DNA of 64,000 nucleotides, from the NCBI GenBank assembly GCA_035638255.1, contig DASRAJ010000107.1:112175-176174 (forward strand), given 5' to 3'. Below are positions 53,301 through 59,754 of the stretch, piece after piece. The first letter of the stretch is position 1; each line of letters opens with the position of its first letter. This stretch comes from DASRAJ01 sp035638255 (lineage in GTDB: Bacteria > Bacteroidota > Bacteroidia > Chitinophagales > UBA10324). The position numbers and the translations under genes were made by a program. A model generated the notes under the pieces. The model did not search any database and was not told the origin of the DNA. It was given only the letters and a program-made list of their open reading frames with translations.

Positions 53301-53734
53301 TGAGAGAACTCAACCTTTGCTACATCAGGTCCCCACGTAGGGTCAAGATCGCTGGGCAGATTGGGTTTTGCTTTGTCAACGGCGTCTTTCACTTTTTGAT
53401 TTGCATCATCAATGTTGGTTCCTGAAACAAATTCTACCTGTATGGAGCAATAGTCCTGAACAGAATTACTGGTGATCTTATTCACGCCATTGATGGCACC
53501 TATTTCTTTCTCAAGAGGTTTGGTGATCAGGTTCTCAATATCAGCCGGAGCGGAACCCGGATAAATAGTGGAGACATAAATCGTGGGCATGGTGACATCC
53601 GGAAATAATTCCTTTGGAAGATTATTGTATGCCATGATGCCCATGATGGTGAGCATCGCCGTGACAATGAAAATCGTAGTACGGTTGTCTATCGCCCAAC
53701 TGCTTGGCTTGAATTCTTTAAAAACGTCTTTCAT
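50309..53734 (-). CDS. RND-family efflux transporter (AcrB-like inner-membrane pump)
   Basis: 1141 residues, the usual length for hydrophobe/amphiphile efflux RND pumps. First helix FIVTAMLTIMGIMAYNNLPKELFPDV, then porter loop PTIYVSTIYPGSAPADIENLITKPLEKEIG, and in helix 4 the proton-relay pair D408-D409 in GLGIVVDDAIVVIENTHRIF. A second helix bundle occurs at the C-terminus (FFSIIGVLLGYGITG ... GVGVIALLGIVVRNGILLVEF). The pump uses the proton gradient to expel drugs, bile-like compounds or lipids through TolC. It is last in a tetR-tolC-acrA-acrB minus-strand operon. Substrate cannot be told. Confidence 0.95.
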   Translation of the reverse strand: MKDVFKEFKPSSWAIDNRTTIFIVTAMLTIMGIMAYNNLPKELFPDVTMPTIYVSTIYPGSAPADIENLITKPLEKEIGAINGVNKITSNSVQDYCSIQVEFVSGTNIDDANQKVKDAVDKAKPNLPSDLDPTWGPDVAKVEFSQFPILQVNISGDYDLAGLKKYAELLQDKIEALPQITRADIIGAPEREIQINVDMYKAQAAQITMYDIYSAISSENKIVSGGTMKLGDMRRSISVSGEFTNVSQIENLTVNNMQNQPIYLRDVAEIKDSFKEQESFARLNNKKVITLNVIKKSGANLIQASDSIRALVAKVHAKDIPSDVKLTITGDTSTTTRTQVADLINTIIIGFILVTLVLMFFMGATNAMFVGLSVPLSMFIAFIALSATGWTMNVIVLFGFLLGLGIVVDDAIVVIENTHRIFGNGKVPIKLAAKNAAGEVFAPVLAGTMTTLAPFFPLLFWPGVIGSFMHGLPVTLIFSLSASLVVAYLINPVFASTFMTPHDVNARPNRRRQIWWSFIIGFFGLMVSLIGFRLLGNVIITFVGVFWLYQLVLSRWVRVFQKKLWPAFQNRYANVLRWTLRHPVMLFSSILFTLLIACGLLYFRWPGVEQFPSGDPKFIYAYVVMPTGTDQEVTDSVTQIVQDRIYDVLGKNNPIVKSVISNVSIGASEDPFDQSVNTNKGKVSVAFIDPAERRNRESQPYVEKFRKALKGIAGAQITVDVEHGGPPQGKPINIEISGENFDVLIATSYNIKRFLDSLNIPGIEELRTDLQANKPEISIDLDRERMNREGISTQQVGFEIRNAVYGWEASKYKEGNDDFPIMIRYDEAQRKNIDQLKDLKITFRDQTNGKVRQVPLSAFADIKYSTTYSGIKRIDQIRVVTLGSNLLSGFDSQQPEIMGKVTAALANYPTPEGVTIGYTGASQDMQETISFLSVAGLVALFLIIIILVAQFNSISKPLIIFAEVFFSIIGVLLGYGITGMTFSAVMTGVGVIALLGIVVRNGILLVEFTDLLIEQGVPLREAVVEAARIRMTPVVLTATATILGMIPLAIGLNINFYGLFTHFNPDIWFGGENVVFWGPLAWTIVFGLGYATFITLLVVPVMYLLNERFKSWVFGMLKISTEEKEISHVGSPVPVMLEKDAN

Positions 53735-53756
53735 AATGTTTCAGTTATTATTTGTC

Positions 53757-53821
53757 GTGAATCGTCAATCGTGAGTCGTGAATGAAAAAAGTCTTAACCT
53801 TTCACGTTTCACGTCTCACGA
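53757..53821. repeat. CGTGAATCGT-type hairpin between acrA and acrB
   Basis: CGTGAATCGTCAATCGTGAG and GTCGTGAATGAAA on the left partly pair with TTTCACGTTTCACGTCTCAC on the right. It sits inside the efflux operon and could reduce read-through into acrB or stabilise the mRNA. It resembles the hairpin family at 4.8-7.4 kb in composition. Confidence 0.6.
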
Positions 53822-54937
53822 TTAAAATTGTATTGCCTGTCCTCCAACAAGATCCTGGTAACCGACTGTAATCACTTTATCACCCGCATTTAATCCGGAA
53901 GTAATTTCAGCTTGTCCGTTATAAATTTTTCCAACCGTAACTGTTTGCCGCTTCGCAACTTTTCTTCCGTTGGCTTCTGATGCTACATAAATAAAAGAGG
54001 CATCTTCTGATTTTTGAATGAGGTTTACGGGTAAGTCAAAAGCGTCCTTCTTTTCATAGTCAAGAATTTTCAGGATTGCAATCATGTTCGGCTTAAATTC
54101 ATCTTGTCCTGAAAGTTTTGACTCCACAGTAAATGAACGTGATTGCTGACTGATCACTTTTGCTGCATAGCTGATCTTTGAATCAATTTCTTTATTCAGA
54201 TCGGGAAAGAAAATTTTCACTTTATCTCCCTCGTGAACTAATGATGAATAAGATTCGGAAACCTCACCCTTCACTTTCAGATTACTGAAATTCACTACCC
54301 GGATGCCGGCATAGCCCGGAGCAGCAACCTGCCCGTTTTTAATATCCACCTGGTCCACAACACCATTGATAGGAGAAACAAGTTTCGTCAATTCGTACTG
54401 TTGATTCAGAATGTTTACCTGCTTCTCAAGTGATTCTTTCTGATTTTTGGCAGTGAGATATTGCACTTCCGTTCCAATGTTCTGTTCCCAGAGTGATTTT
54501 TGTTTTTCGTAAAGCGTGTTTGCCAGTTCCCAATTTTTTTTGATCCCTTCTAATTGCGCATTGATGGTGGAAGCATCAAGGGCGGCAAGCACCTGCCCCT
54601 TTTTTACATTCTGCCCAACGGTGACATAAACATTTTGGATGGTACCCGGCATTTGTGGTGTTACAGTTACATTATCTTCAGCATCAACCCTTCCCTGCAG
54701 TTCAATGTAGTGGACAAAAGTGGCAGGTGTAGCTTCCGTCACCGAGACCAATATTGCTTTTTCAGAACGGCTTGAATCGCCCTTAGCAATTTCCGTTTCG
54801 AGCTTTTTGATTTTATCATCAAGCTCCTTCTTCTGCTTTTTAAAATTTTCCAATTCAGCTTTCTTATCACCCGCGCCGGATGAACTGCATGCAACGATGG
54901 TAGATACAATCGCTGAGATTAAGAGTAACTTTTTCAT
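53822..54937 (-). CDS. RND membrane fusion protein (AcrA-like lipoprotein)
   Basis: ATG at 54937 gives a lipoprotein signal (MKKLLLISAIVSTIVACSS); the longer frame starts with TTG and is not used. The 371-residue product has a coiled coil (ELENFKKQKKELDDKIKKLETEIAKGD and LEGIKKNWELANTLYEKQKSLWEQN), a lipoyl/barrel-sandwich domain (GTIQNVYVTVGQNVKKGQVLAALD ... SPINGVVDQVDIKNGQVAAPG) and a beta-barrel domain (GEVSESYSSLVHEGDKVKIFFP). It bridges the RND pump and TolC in the periplasm. It lies between tolC and acrB, with repeat-bearing gaps on each side. Confidence 0.93.
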   Translation of the reverse strand: MKKLLLISAIVSTIVACSSSGAGDKKAELENFKKQKKELDDKIKKLETEIAKGDSSRSEKAILVSVTEATPATFVHYIELQGRVDAEDNVTVTPQMPGTIQNVYVTVGQNVKKGQVLAALDASTINAQLEGIKKNWELANTLYEKQKSLWEQNIGTEVQYLTAKNQKESLEKQVNILNQQYELTKLVSPINGVVDQVDIKNGQVAAPGYAGIRVVNFSNLKVKGEVSESYSSLVHEGDKVKIFFPDLNKEIDSKISYAAKVISQQSRSFTVESKLSGQDEFKPNMIAILKILDYEKKDAFDLPVNLIQKSEDASFIYVASEANGRKVAKRQTVTVGKIYNGQAEITSGLNAGDKVITVGYQDLVGGQAIQF

Positions 54938-55009
54938 GTTGATCAAAATAAGGTTAGAGTTTAGAGTTTTAGGGTTGGGTTTAACTATTCATTTCATTTC
55001 GCTTTCTTA

Positions 55010-55240
55010 TTTCTGAAAGGTTATTGTTCATTGTCATATTGTGTGTCGTGCATCGTCTTTTTGTCTACTGCCTTCTACTTAGTCTTTCATTTTTTATTTG
55101 ACTATTTCTGAAAGGATCCTTGTTCATTAATTCATTTGTCGTATTACGCGTATCGTACATCGTCTTTTTTGCCTGACTATTTCTGAAGGCTATTGTTCAT
55201 TTGTCGTATTACGTGTATCGTTCATCGTCTTTTGCCTACT
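55010..55240. repeat. Three degenerate direct repeats between tolC and acrA
   Basis: Three units of about 65-75 bp each begin near TATTTCTGAAAGG, continue TTGTTCATTTGTCGTATTAC and GTGTATCGTTCATCGTC, and end TTTTTGCCTACTGCC. The GTCGTATTACGTGTATCGT core matches the arms of the hairpin family at 4.8-7.4 kb. No gene is present in this 300-bp gap. Confidence 0.8.
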
Positions 55241-55242
55241 GC

Positions 55243-56589
55243 CTATTGTTTCACCAGCGTTCCCAGCGACTTCTCCAAATCCAGGCGTGCCACCCATGCA
55301 TCGTAAAGTGCATTGAGGTAATTTGTCTGTGCATCTTTGAAAGAAGTTTCTGCATCGGTGACTTCCAGGCTTGTTCCTACTCCCAGCTCAAATTTCTTCT
55401 TTGAAATGGTCTTGATTTCATTGGCAAGATCAAGATTGCTCTTCTGTACAATCAATGCCTGAATCGCATTTTGCATACTTGCTTTGGCACTGGTTACCTG
55501 CAGGTTCATGGCATTTTGGAAGTTGAGAATGTTGTTCTCATTCTGCTGCATGCCCAGCTTCGCCTGCTGTATTTGTCGCGCCTTTTGAAAGCCGTCGAAA
55601 ATCGGGACGTTCAAAGTGAAGCCGACGAAAGCTGTGTTATACCAATCTCCTCCCTGGAAAAAATCAAACTTGTTTCGCTGTGCCTGCCAGTTGACACTTC
55701 CGATTGCATAAAGCGAGGGAAGATAACCGAAGCGGTACTGTTGCATGTTCATCTTCGCAAGTGATTTTGACGTCAGCAGCATTTGGTACTCGATCCGGTT
55801 GTTGATGTCCGGTGTCGCTGCATTTTGCAACACGCTTTGAAAATCGGCCTCGCGTAATGTATCTGTGAGTGCGAGGGGTTGATTCACATCCATGCCCATC
55901 TGAAATTTCAAAGTATAAATGGAGAGCACTTTAAACTTATCGGTCCTTTCTTTTTCAGCGAGAAGATTGTTGTAGCTTACTGCAATGCGATCCACATCAA
56001 TTTTCTCTACAAAACCACTTTTGTAAAGTGCTTGAGTATTGTCATACGTTTGCTTGAAGCTGGCGATGTTCACATTCAATTCTTCAGCGCGCTTAAAGGT
56101 GATGAGGGTGGTGAGGTATGCCTTCATCACTCCTTCAGCAGTTTCTATTTTCGTGCGCTTCACGTTCTTTTGACCAAGATCGCTCAAGGCCTTCGTCGCC
56201 TTTAGGCCAAGAAAGTAACGACCATCAAATACCAACTGCTGAGCCGTTGCACCGATAGTAGCATTGTACTGTGTGCCGAATTGAAGAGGAACGAAGGTGC
56301 CCGGTTCTCCGCCAAAAAATTCTGCAGGGATAAGTGATGTCGGAAGCTTTAAGAAATCGGTAAAATCTGCTTTTCCGCTTACCTGGGGCAATCCAATTCC
56401 AGTGTATTCCTGTGACCTGCGCTGTGAAATTTCAGCATCGAGCTGCGCATTTTTCATGTCGTTCTGATGCTCGTAAGCGTAATCAAGACATTGCTGCAAA
56501 CCCATGTGCACGGTGTCTGTTGTTGCAGATTGCGCAAATACAATTGCTGAACTCAGAAAAAACAAAATGGAAAATGATAATTTCTTCAT
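55243..56589 (-). CDS. TolC-family outer-membrane efflux protein
   Basis: A 448-residue outer-membrane factor with a signal peptide (MKKLSFSILFFLSSAIVFAQ). The TolC pattern is a duplicated helical-hairpin/beta unit: GLQQCLDYAYEHQNDMKNAQLDAEISQ at the first half and VTSAKASMQNAIQALIVQKSNLDLANEIKTISKKKFELGVGTSLEVTDAETSFKDAQTNYLNALYDAW at the second. The trimer forms a barrel and periplasmic tunnel receiving substrates from the RND pump. ATG at 56589 overlaps the tetR stop by 4 bp, so regulator and channel are co-translated. Confidence 0.93.
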   Translation of the reverse strand: MKKLSFSILFFLSSAIVFAQSATTDTVHMGLQQCLDYAYEHQNDMKNAQLDAEISQRRSQEYTGIGLPQVSGKADFTDFLKLPTSLIPAEFFGGEPGTFVPLQFGTQYNATIGATAQQLVFDGRYFLGLKATKALSDLGQKNVKRTKIETAEGVMKAYLTTLITFKRAEELNVNIASFKQTYDNTQALYKSGFVEKIDVDRIAVSYNNLLAEKERTDKFKVLSIYTLKFQMGMDVNQPLALTDTLREADFQSVLQNAATPDINNRIEYQMLLTSKSLAKMNMQQYRFGYLPSLYAIGSVNWQAQRNKFDFFQGGDWYNTAFVGFTLNVPIFDGFQKARQIQQAKLGMQQNENNILNFQNAMNLQVTSAKASMQNAIQALIVQKSNLDLANEIKTISKKKFELGVGTSLEVTDAETSFKDAQTNYLNALYDAWVARLDLEKSLGTLVKQ

Positions 56590-57239
56590 GCTACTGCTTT
56601 TTGCTTTTTGGTTTTATGAAGTGACTGGTATTGTTGAAGCACCTTTAACCCTTTAAGAGTGAGAATGCCGTAGAGAAAATGTTTGAGCAACTCGATCTCC
56701 ACCTTCTTCAGATCAAAATCATGCGGCGGATACACATGCGGATTCATGCCGAGAGAGATCTCTTCAATTCGCAACCTTGCAAGCACAGGGATGTTGATGT
56801 CACTGCGGTACAATCCCTGGCGAATTCCTTTTTTCAAATTGAGCATGACCGCACCGAGTGAATGTTCTTCAGTGAACTTCCTGAACTCATTCCATGATTT
56901 TGGATGGAATTTTTGAAGATCATAAATCAGGTTGGGATGAAATTTCGTCAGCTGGTCGGTCATGCATTCCATTACTTGTAAAATTTCATGCACTGAATCT
57001 TTTGCTCCGGCTCCAATTTCCTTCATCATGGTTTTGTTTTCTTCCAAATCCCACTGTGTCAGGGTGTGAACAATCTGGTCTTTGTCTTCAAAGAACTGGT
57101 AAATGGTTTTTTTAGAAATGGATAGATGGTGAGCGATGTCATCCATCGTGATGCTGCGAATTCCATAACTGAAAAACAACTCCTGCGCTGCTTTCAGGAT
57201 GCGTTCCCGCGTTTCAGTTCCATTACCGTTTCCGCTCAT
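56586..57239 (-). CDS. TetR/AcrR-family repressor of the RND operon
   Basis: A 217-residue regulator starting at ATG 57239. The frame is open to 57359, but the extra 40 residues do not match the family and would cover an operator-like inverted repeat at 57267-57298. The N-terminal helix-turn-helix is TRERILKAAQELFFSYGIRSITMDDIAHHLSISKKTIYQFFEDKDQIV. The C-terminal ligand domain is divergent. By position it represses its own operon and is released when an exported compound binds. It is first in the operon and overlaps tolC by 4 bp. Confidence 0.9.
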   Translation of the reverse strand: MSGNGNGTETRERILKAAQELFFSYGIRSITMDDIAHHLSISKKTIYQFFEDKDQIVHTLTQWDLEENKTMMKEIGAGAKDSVHEILQVMECMTDQLTKFHPNLIYDLQKFHPKSWNEFRKFTEEHSLGAVMLNLKKGIRQGLYRSDINIPVLARLRIEEISLGMNPHVYPPHDFDLKKVEIELLKHFLYGILTLKGLKVLQQYQSLHKTKKQKAVA

Positions 57240-57266
57240 TTCAATTTTAAAATCGGCGACAAAACT

Positions 57267-57298
57267 ACGGAAACGTTTTGCATTTCCAAAGTTTCCGT
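57267..57298. promoter_or_regulatory. Operator-like inverted repeat upstream of tetR
   Basis: ACGGAAAC (57267-57274) and GTTTCCGT (57291-57298) are exact reverse complements with a 16-nt spacer, about 30-60 bp upstream of the tetR start. A good candidate for the binding site of the TetR protein. Confidence 0.6.
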
Positions 57299-57480
57299 CA
57301 AAAATATTTTCTTGCTTCGACCAACTTCGTGTTTCATCAGACGAATCAGAAGCCATCATATTGCAAACAAAGCTTCAGGTGAGTACGTGGATTGTTTATT
57401 TGCCGGGAAGGAGATTGCCGTGCCTTGAATTGCGATTCGCGATACGTGTATAGCTATACACGATGTCCGCTCCGGGAAAG

Positions 57481-57513
57481 GACTAAATTATTTAGTCAAT
57501 ACCTATATCTTTG
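57481..57513 (+). promoter_or_regulatory. Palindrome plus TAnnTTTG box upstream of the 57532 gene
   Basis: GACTAAAT-T-ATTTAGTC (57481-57497) is a perfect 8-1-8 palindrome, followed by TATCTTTG (57506-57513), which fits the Bacteroidota -7 consensus. The palindrome lies where the -33 region would be, so bound protein would block the promoter. Confidence 0.5.
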
Positions 57514-57531
57514 ATTTTGCAAATTGCAACC

Positions 57532-57876
57532 GTGAAGCGCCCCCTTCCCCACTCCAATCGAAAGAGGCTAATTAAAATTTCAATTGCCGTCATTGTTATC
57601 CTGGCAATTATCGGACTCCGTTACCGGGAATTGCACCCCGGCACATCCTTCATTGATGTTCGAACAATAGTCAGGATTGACACATTCAGCAACGCACCAT
57701 TCAGGTATCGTCTTTATTACAATGAAGCTACTCACTTGCAACAGGGGGGAGTTGACATCAATGACGAAGGCTTTTGTGTAGGTGACACGTTCTACATTGA
57801 GGGTGACACCAAAACTGGTAAGTCCAATTGGCGACGGTGGAGACAACCTAAGAGTGGTCAAAGAAAAATAAAGTGA
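57532..57876 (+). CDS. Small membrane-anchored protein of unknown function
   Basis: GTG at 57532 is the likely start (VKRPLPHSNRKRL), because the upstream TTG overlaps the probable -7 box. The product of about 114 residues has a basic N-terminus, one membrane segment (ISIAVIVILAIIGL) and an outward domain (FIDVRTIVRIDTFSNAPFRYRLYYNEATHLQQGGVDINDEGFCVGDTFYIEGDTKTGK) that looks like a small beta barrel, with GDTFYIEGD at its end. No family is recognised. It is divergent from tetR across about 290 bp and has its own palindrome-bearing promoter. Confidence 0.6.
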   Translation: MKRPLPHSNRKRLIKISIAVIVILAIIGLRYRELHPGTSFIDVRTIVRIDTFSNAPFRYRLYYNEATHLQQGGVDINDEGFCVGDTFYIEGDTKTGKSNWRRWRQPKSGQRKIK

Positions 57877-57911
57877 GAGATCTCAAAGATTTCATCCCGC
57901 CTTTGTATCGG

Positions 57912-57950
57912 CAAGACCTCCGAGGTTTGAAATAAAACCTCAAGGTCTTG
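57912..57950. terminator. Hairpin terminator between convergent genes
   Basis: CAAGACCTC-CGAGGTTT pairs with AAACCTC-AAGGTCTTG around a short AT loop. It lies between the plus-strand gene ending at 57876 and the minus-strand amidohydrolase ending at 57968. Confidence 0.7.
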
Positions 57951-57967
57951 CGTGGCGCTTCTGATTA

Positions 57968-59164
57968 CTAATGAAGCAATTTTTTCACTTTAGAACCTTC
58001 CAGAGCTCCGTTTTCAAGTCCGCTAATCAAATTCAATCCTGGTTTCTTTCCCACTTCAATACTTCCCACTTCATTTTCCCATCCAAAAAATTTTGCACCA
58101 TTCCATGTTGCCCACTGAATGAGTTGTTCCGTTGTAAAAGATGAATCATGTTTCTGAATCGTCTTCATCTCCTCAAGAATTGAAAGCTGATGGTTGGATG
58201 CAAGCGAATCAGTGCCGATGCAAATGCGATCAGAATGTTTTTTCCAAATCGAATAATCCGGCAATTTGCTTTCAATGTAAAGATTTGCATTCGGACAGGT
58301 GCAGAAAAATGTTTCAGGGTTTTTTCTCAATGCCATCCTGAAATCATCTTCCGTAGATTCTGTGTTATGAACGAGAAGCATTTTTTTATCAGAAGGAAAA
58401 TATTCAATCACCGATTGCAAACTATTCTTTCCTGTCGGATGAAAAATGGAAAGCGGCAGGTTAAAATGCTCAAACAGTTTTATGAAATCGCCGGAACCGC
58501 TTTTTAAGAATTCATTCTCTGCTTTCGATTCCTGGTTATGATAACTGAAGAGTGGAGGATGATTTTCATTAAATGAAAAAATGCGTTGAAACAATTCCGG
58601 TGACACGCTATAAGGCGCGTGCGGCGTAAGCGAAACAAAAAGATTTTTTACAATTGCTTCATGAAAAACATTTAGTGACTGTTTGAAATAGCTCTCAGAT
58701 TTCCCAGGATAAAATCCAAAGCATTCGACAAAAGTGTGATACTTCAATGGAGAGCGTGCCTTGAAATCAAAAGTGTAGTCATCATTGGAAATATCTCCAA
58801 CAGCTACGATTCCATTCTCAAACATTTCTGATTCAGATTTCCGGATAGCGTCGTAAATAATTTCGAGATAATCGTTTTCCGCAGAAAGTGTAAATCCATT
58901 TCGATAATCAAGCAGGTCTATAATGAATTGAATCATTCTGCTGTGTTCGGGAATTTTTCCCTTCATGTAACTTAACTCCAGGTGGCAATGTGCATTGATA
59001 AATCCGGGGCAGATGATGCCGTGATGGATTTCCAGTTCCGCATCATCGAAGTTTTTTCGTTCGCCAAGCGAAAGTATTTTTCCAACATCGTCAACAATCA
59101 CAACTCCATTTTGAATGGGAGAAGTTGTAACAGGAAAAATCCAATCGGCAGCGAGCTTGCGCAT
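57968..59164 (-). CDS. Amidohydrolase-superfamily deaminase/chlorohydrolase-like protein
   Basis: 398 residues with the metal-dependent hydrolase layout: a small beta domain (residues 1-50), then CPGFINAHCHLELSYMKG with metal ligands H59 and H61, LVSLTPHAPYSVSPELF, a further His in LFSYHNQES, LVHNTESTEDDF, and GTDSLASNHQLSILEEM with the catalytic Asp. The family includes cytosine, guanine and S-adenosylhomocysteine/methylthioadenosine deaminases and chlorohydrolases; this one is closest in layout to the SsnA/TrzN-like group, but the substrate is open. It is transcribed alone and its start lies next to the inverted repeat of the GxxExxY element. Confidence 0.85.
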   Translation of the reverse strand: MRKLAADWIFPVTTSPIQNGVVIVDDVGKILSLGERKNFDDAELEIHHGIICPGFINAHCHLELSYMKGKIPEHSRMIQFIIDLLDYRNGFTLSAENDYLEIIYDAIRKSESEMFENGIVAVGDISNDDYTFDFKARSPLKYHTFVECFGFYPGKSESYFKQSLNVFHEAIVKNLFVSLTPHAPYSVSPELFQRIFSFNENHPPLFSYHNQESKAENEFLKSGSGDFIKLFEHFNLPLSIFHPTGKNSLQSVIEYFPSDKKMLLVHNTESTEDDFRMALRKNPETFFCTCPNANLYIESKLPDYSIWKKHSDRICIGTDSLASNHQLSILEEMKTIQKHDSSFTTEQLIQWATWNGAKFFGWENEVGSIEVGKKPGLNLISGLENGALEGSKVKKLLH

Positions 59165-59174
59165 AAGGAAATGG

Positions 59175-59723
59175 TTTCACGCAAAGACGCAAAGGCGCAG
59201 AGAAAAAAATTGCTCTGTGTCTTTGCGACTTGGCGTGCAATTATAAGTTGTTTGCGATTCGGTGAATTCCATCTTTCATGGGTGCCTCATTAAAGTTAAG
59301 GAGCAATCCGAGCTTTAATCCGGTTAATCGTAAGTAAGTTAGCAGTTGCTTGTGATGAACGGGAGCAAGTGCTTCAATGGATTTGATTTCAATGATTAGT
59401 TTTCCTTCAACAATAATGTCAGCTCTAAATCCTAAATCCATTTTAACGTCTTCAAACACTACCGGAATTCCTTTCTGGCGTTCAATATTCAGTCCTCTTT
59501 TTGACAAACGATAGGCAATGACTTCCTCATAAACCGATTCAAATAGTCCGGGACCTAAAGTTTTGTGGATGTAAATCAATTCATCAACGATGATGGATGC
59601 AATTTCATTTTCAGTCATGGCAGTGAGTTTTTGTTTCTCACAAAGTAGAAATTATGCTTCACGTCAGGGAGCAATGACGTAGAAGATTCTTTTTCCTTTG
59701 CGCCTTTGCGTCTTTGCGTGAAA
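59175..59723. mobile_element. Inverted-repeat-bounded unit carrying a GxxExxY gene
   Basis: The left end (59175-59202) reads TTTCACGCAAAGACGCAAAG then GCGCAGAG; the right end (59696-59723) is its reverse complement with 27 of 28 bases matching. The 549-bp unit contains the GxxExxY gene and one further internal motif (CTTTGCGACTTGGCG). No transposase is present, so if mobile it would be moved in trans. Related ends without a gene lie at 9801-9877. The unit is inferred; target duplications were not identified. Confidence 0.6.
59241..59618 (-). CDS. GxxExxY protein
   Basis: A 125-residue member of the GxxExxY family, named for the motif seen here in KTLGPGLFESVYEEVIAYRL. The later part, PVVFEDVKMDLGFRADIIVEGKLIIEIKSIEALAPVHHKQLLTYLRLTGLKLGLLLNF, has the D...E-x-K arrangement of the PD-(D/E)xK nuclease fold (Asp in GFRADIIV, then IEIKS). 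Its function is unknown; family members are often found inside repeats or rRNA intervening sequences. It is entirely enclosed by 28-bp inverted repeats. Confidence 0.9.
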   Translation of the reverse strand: MTENEIASIIVDELIYIHKTLGPGLFESVYEEVIAYRLSKRGLNIERQKGIPVVFEDVKMDLGFRADIIVEGKLIIEIKSIEALAPVHHKQLLTYLRLTGLKLGLLLNFNEAPMKDGIHRIANNL

Positions 59724-59734
59724 CCCTACATTTG
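59705..59734 (+). promoter_or_regulatory. Possible promoter of the phosphorylase gene
   Basis: TTTG (59705-59708), an 18-bp spacer and TACATTTG (59727-59734) fit the Bacteroidota TTTG/TAnnTTTG consensus. The -33 box is part of the inverted repeat of the GxxExxY unit. Confidence 0.4.
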
Positions 59735-59754
59735 CGCCGCTTAAGAATTTCTGA

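Noticed and set aside
55010..55240. Possible CRISPR array
   Set aside because: Only three degenerate units without unique equal-length spacers, and no cas genes.
57240..57359. N-terminal 40-residue extension of the TetR protein
   Set aside because: It does not match the family and overlaps the operator-like repeat.
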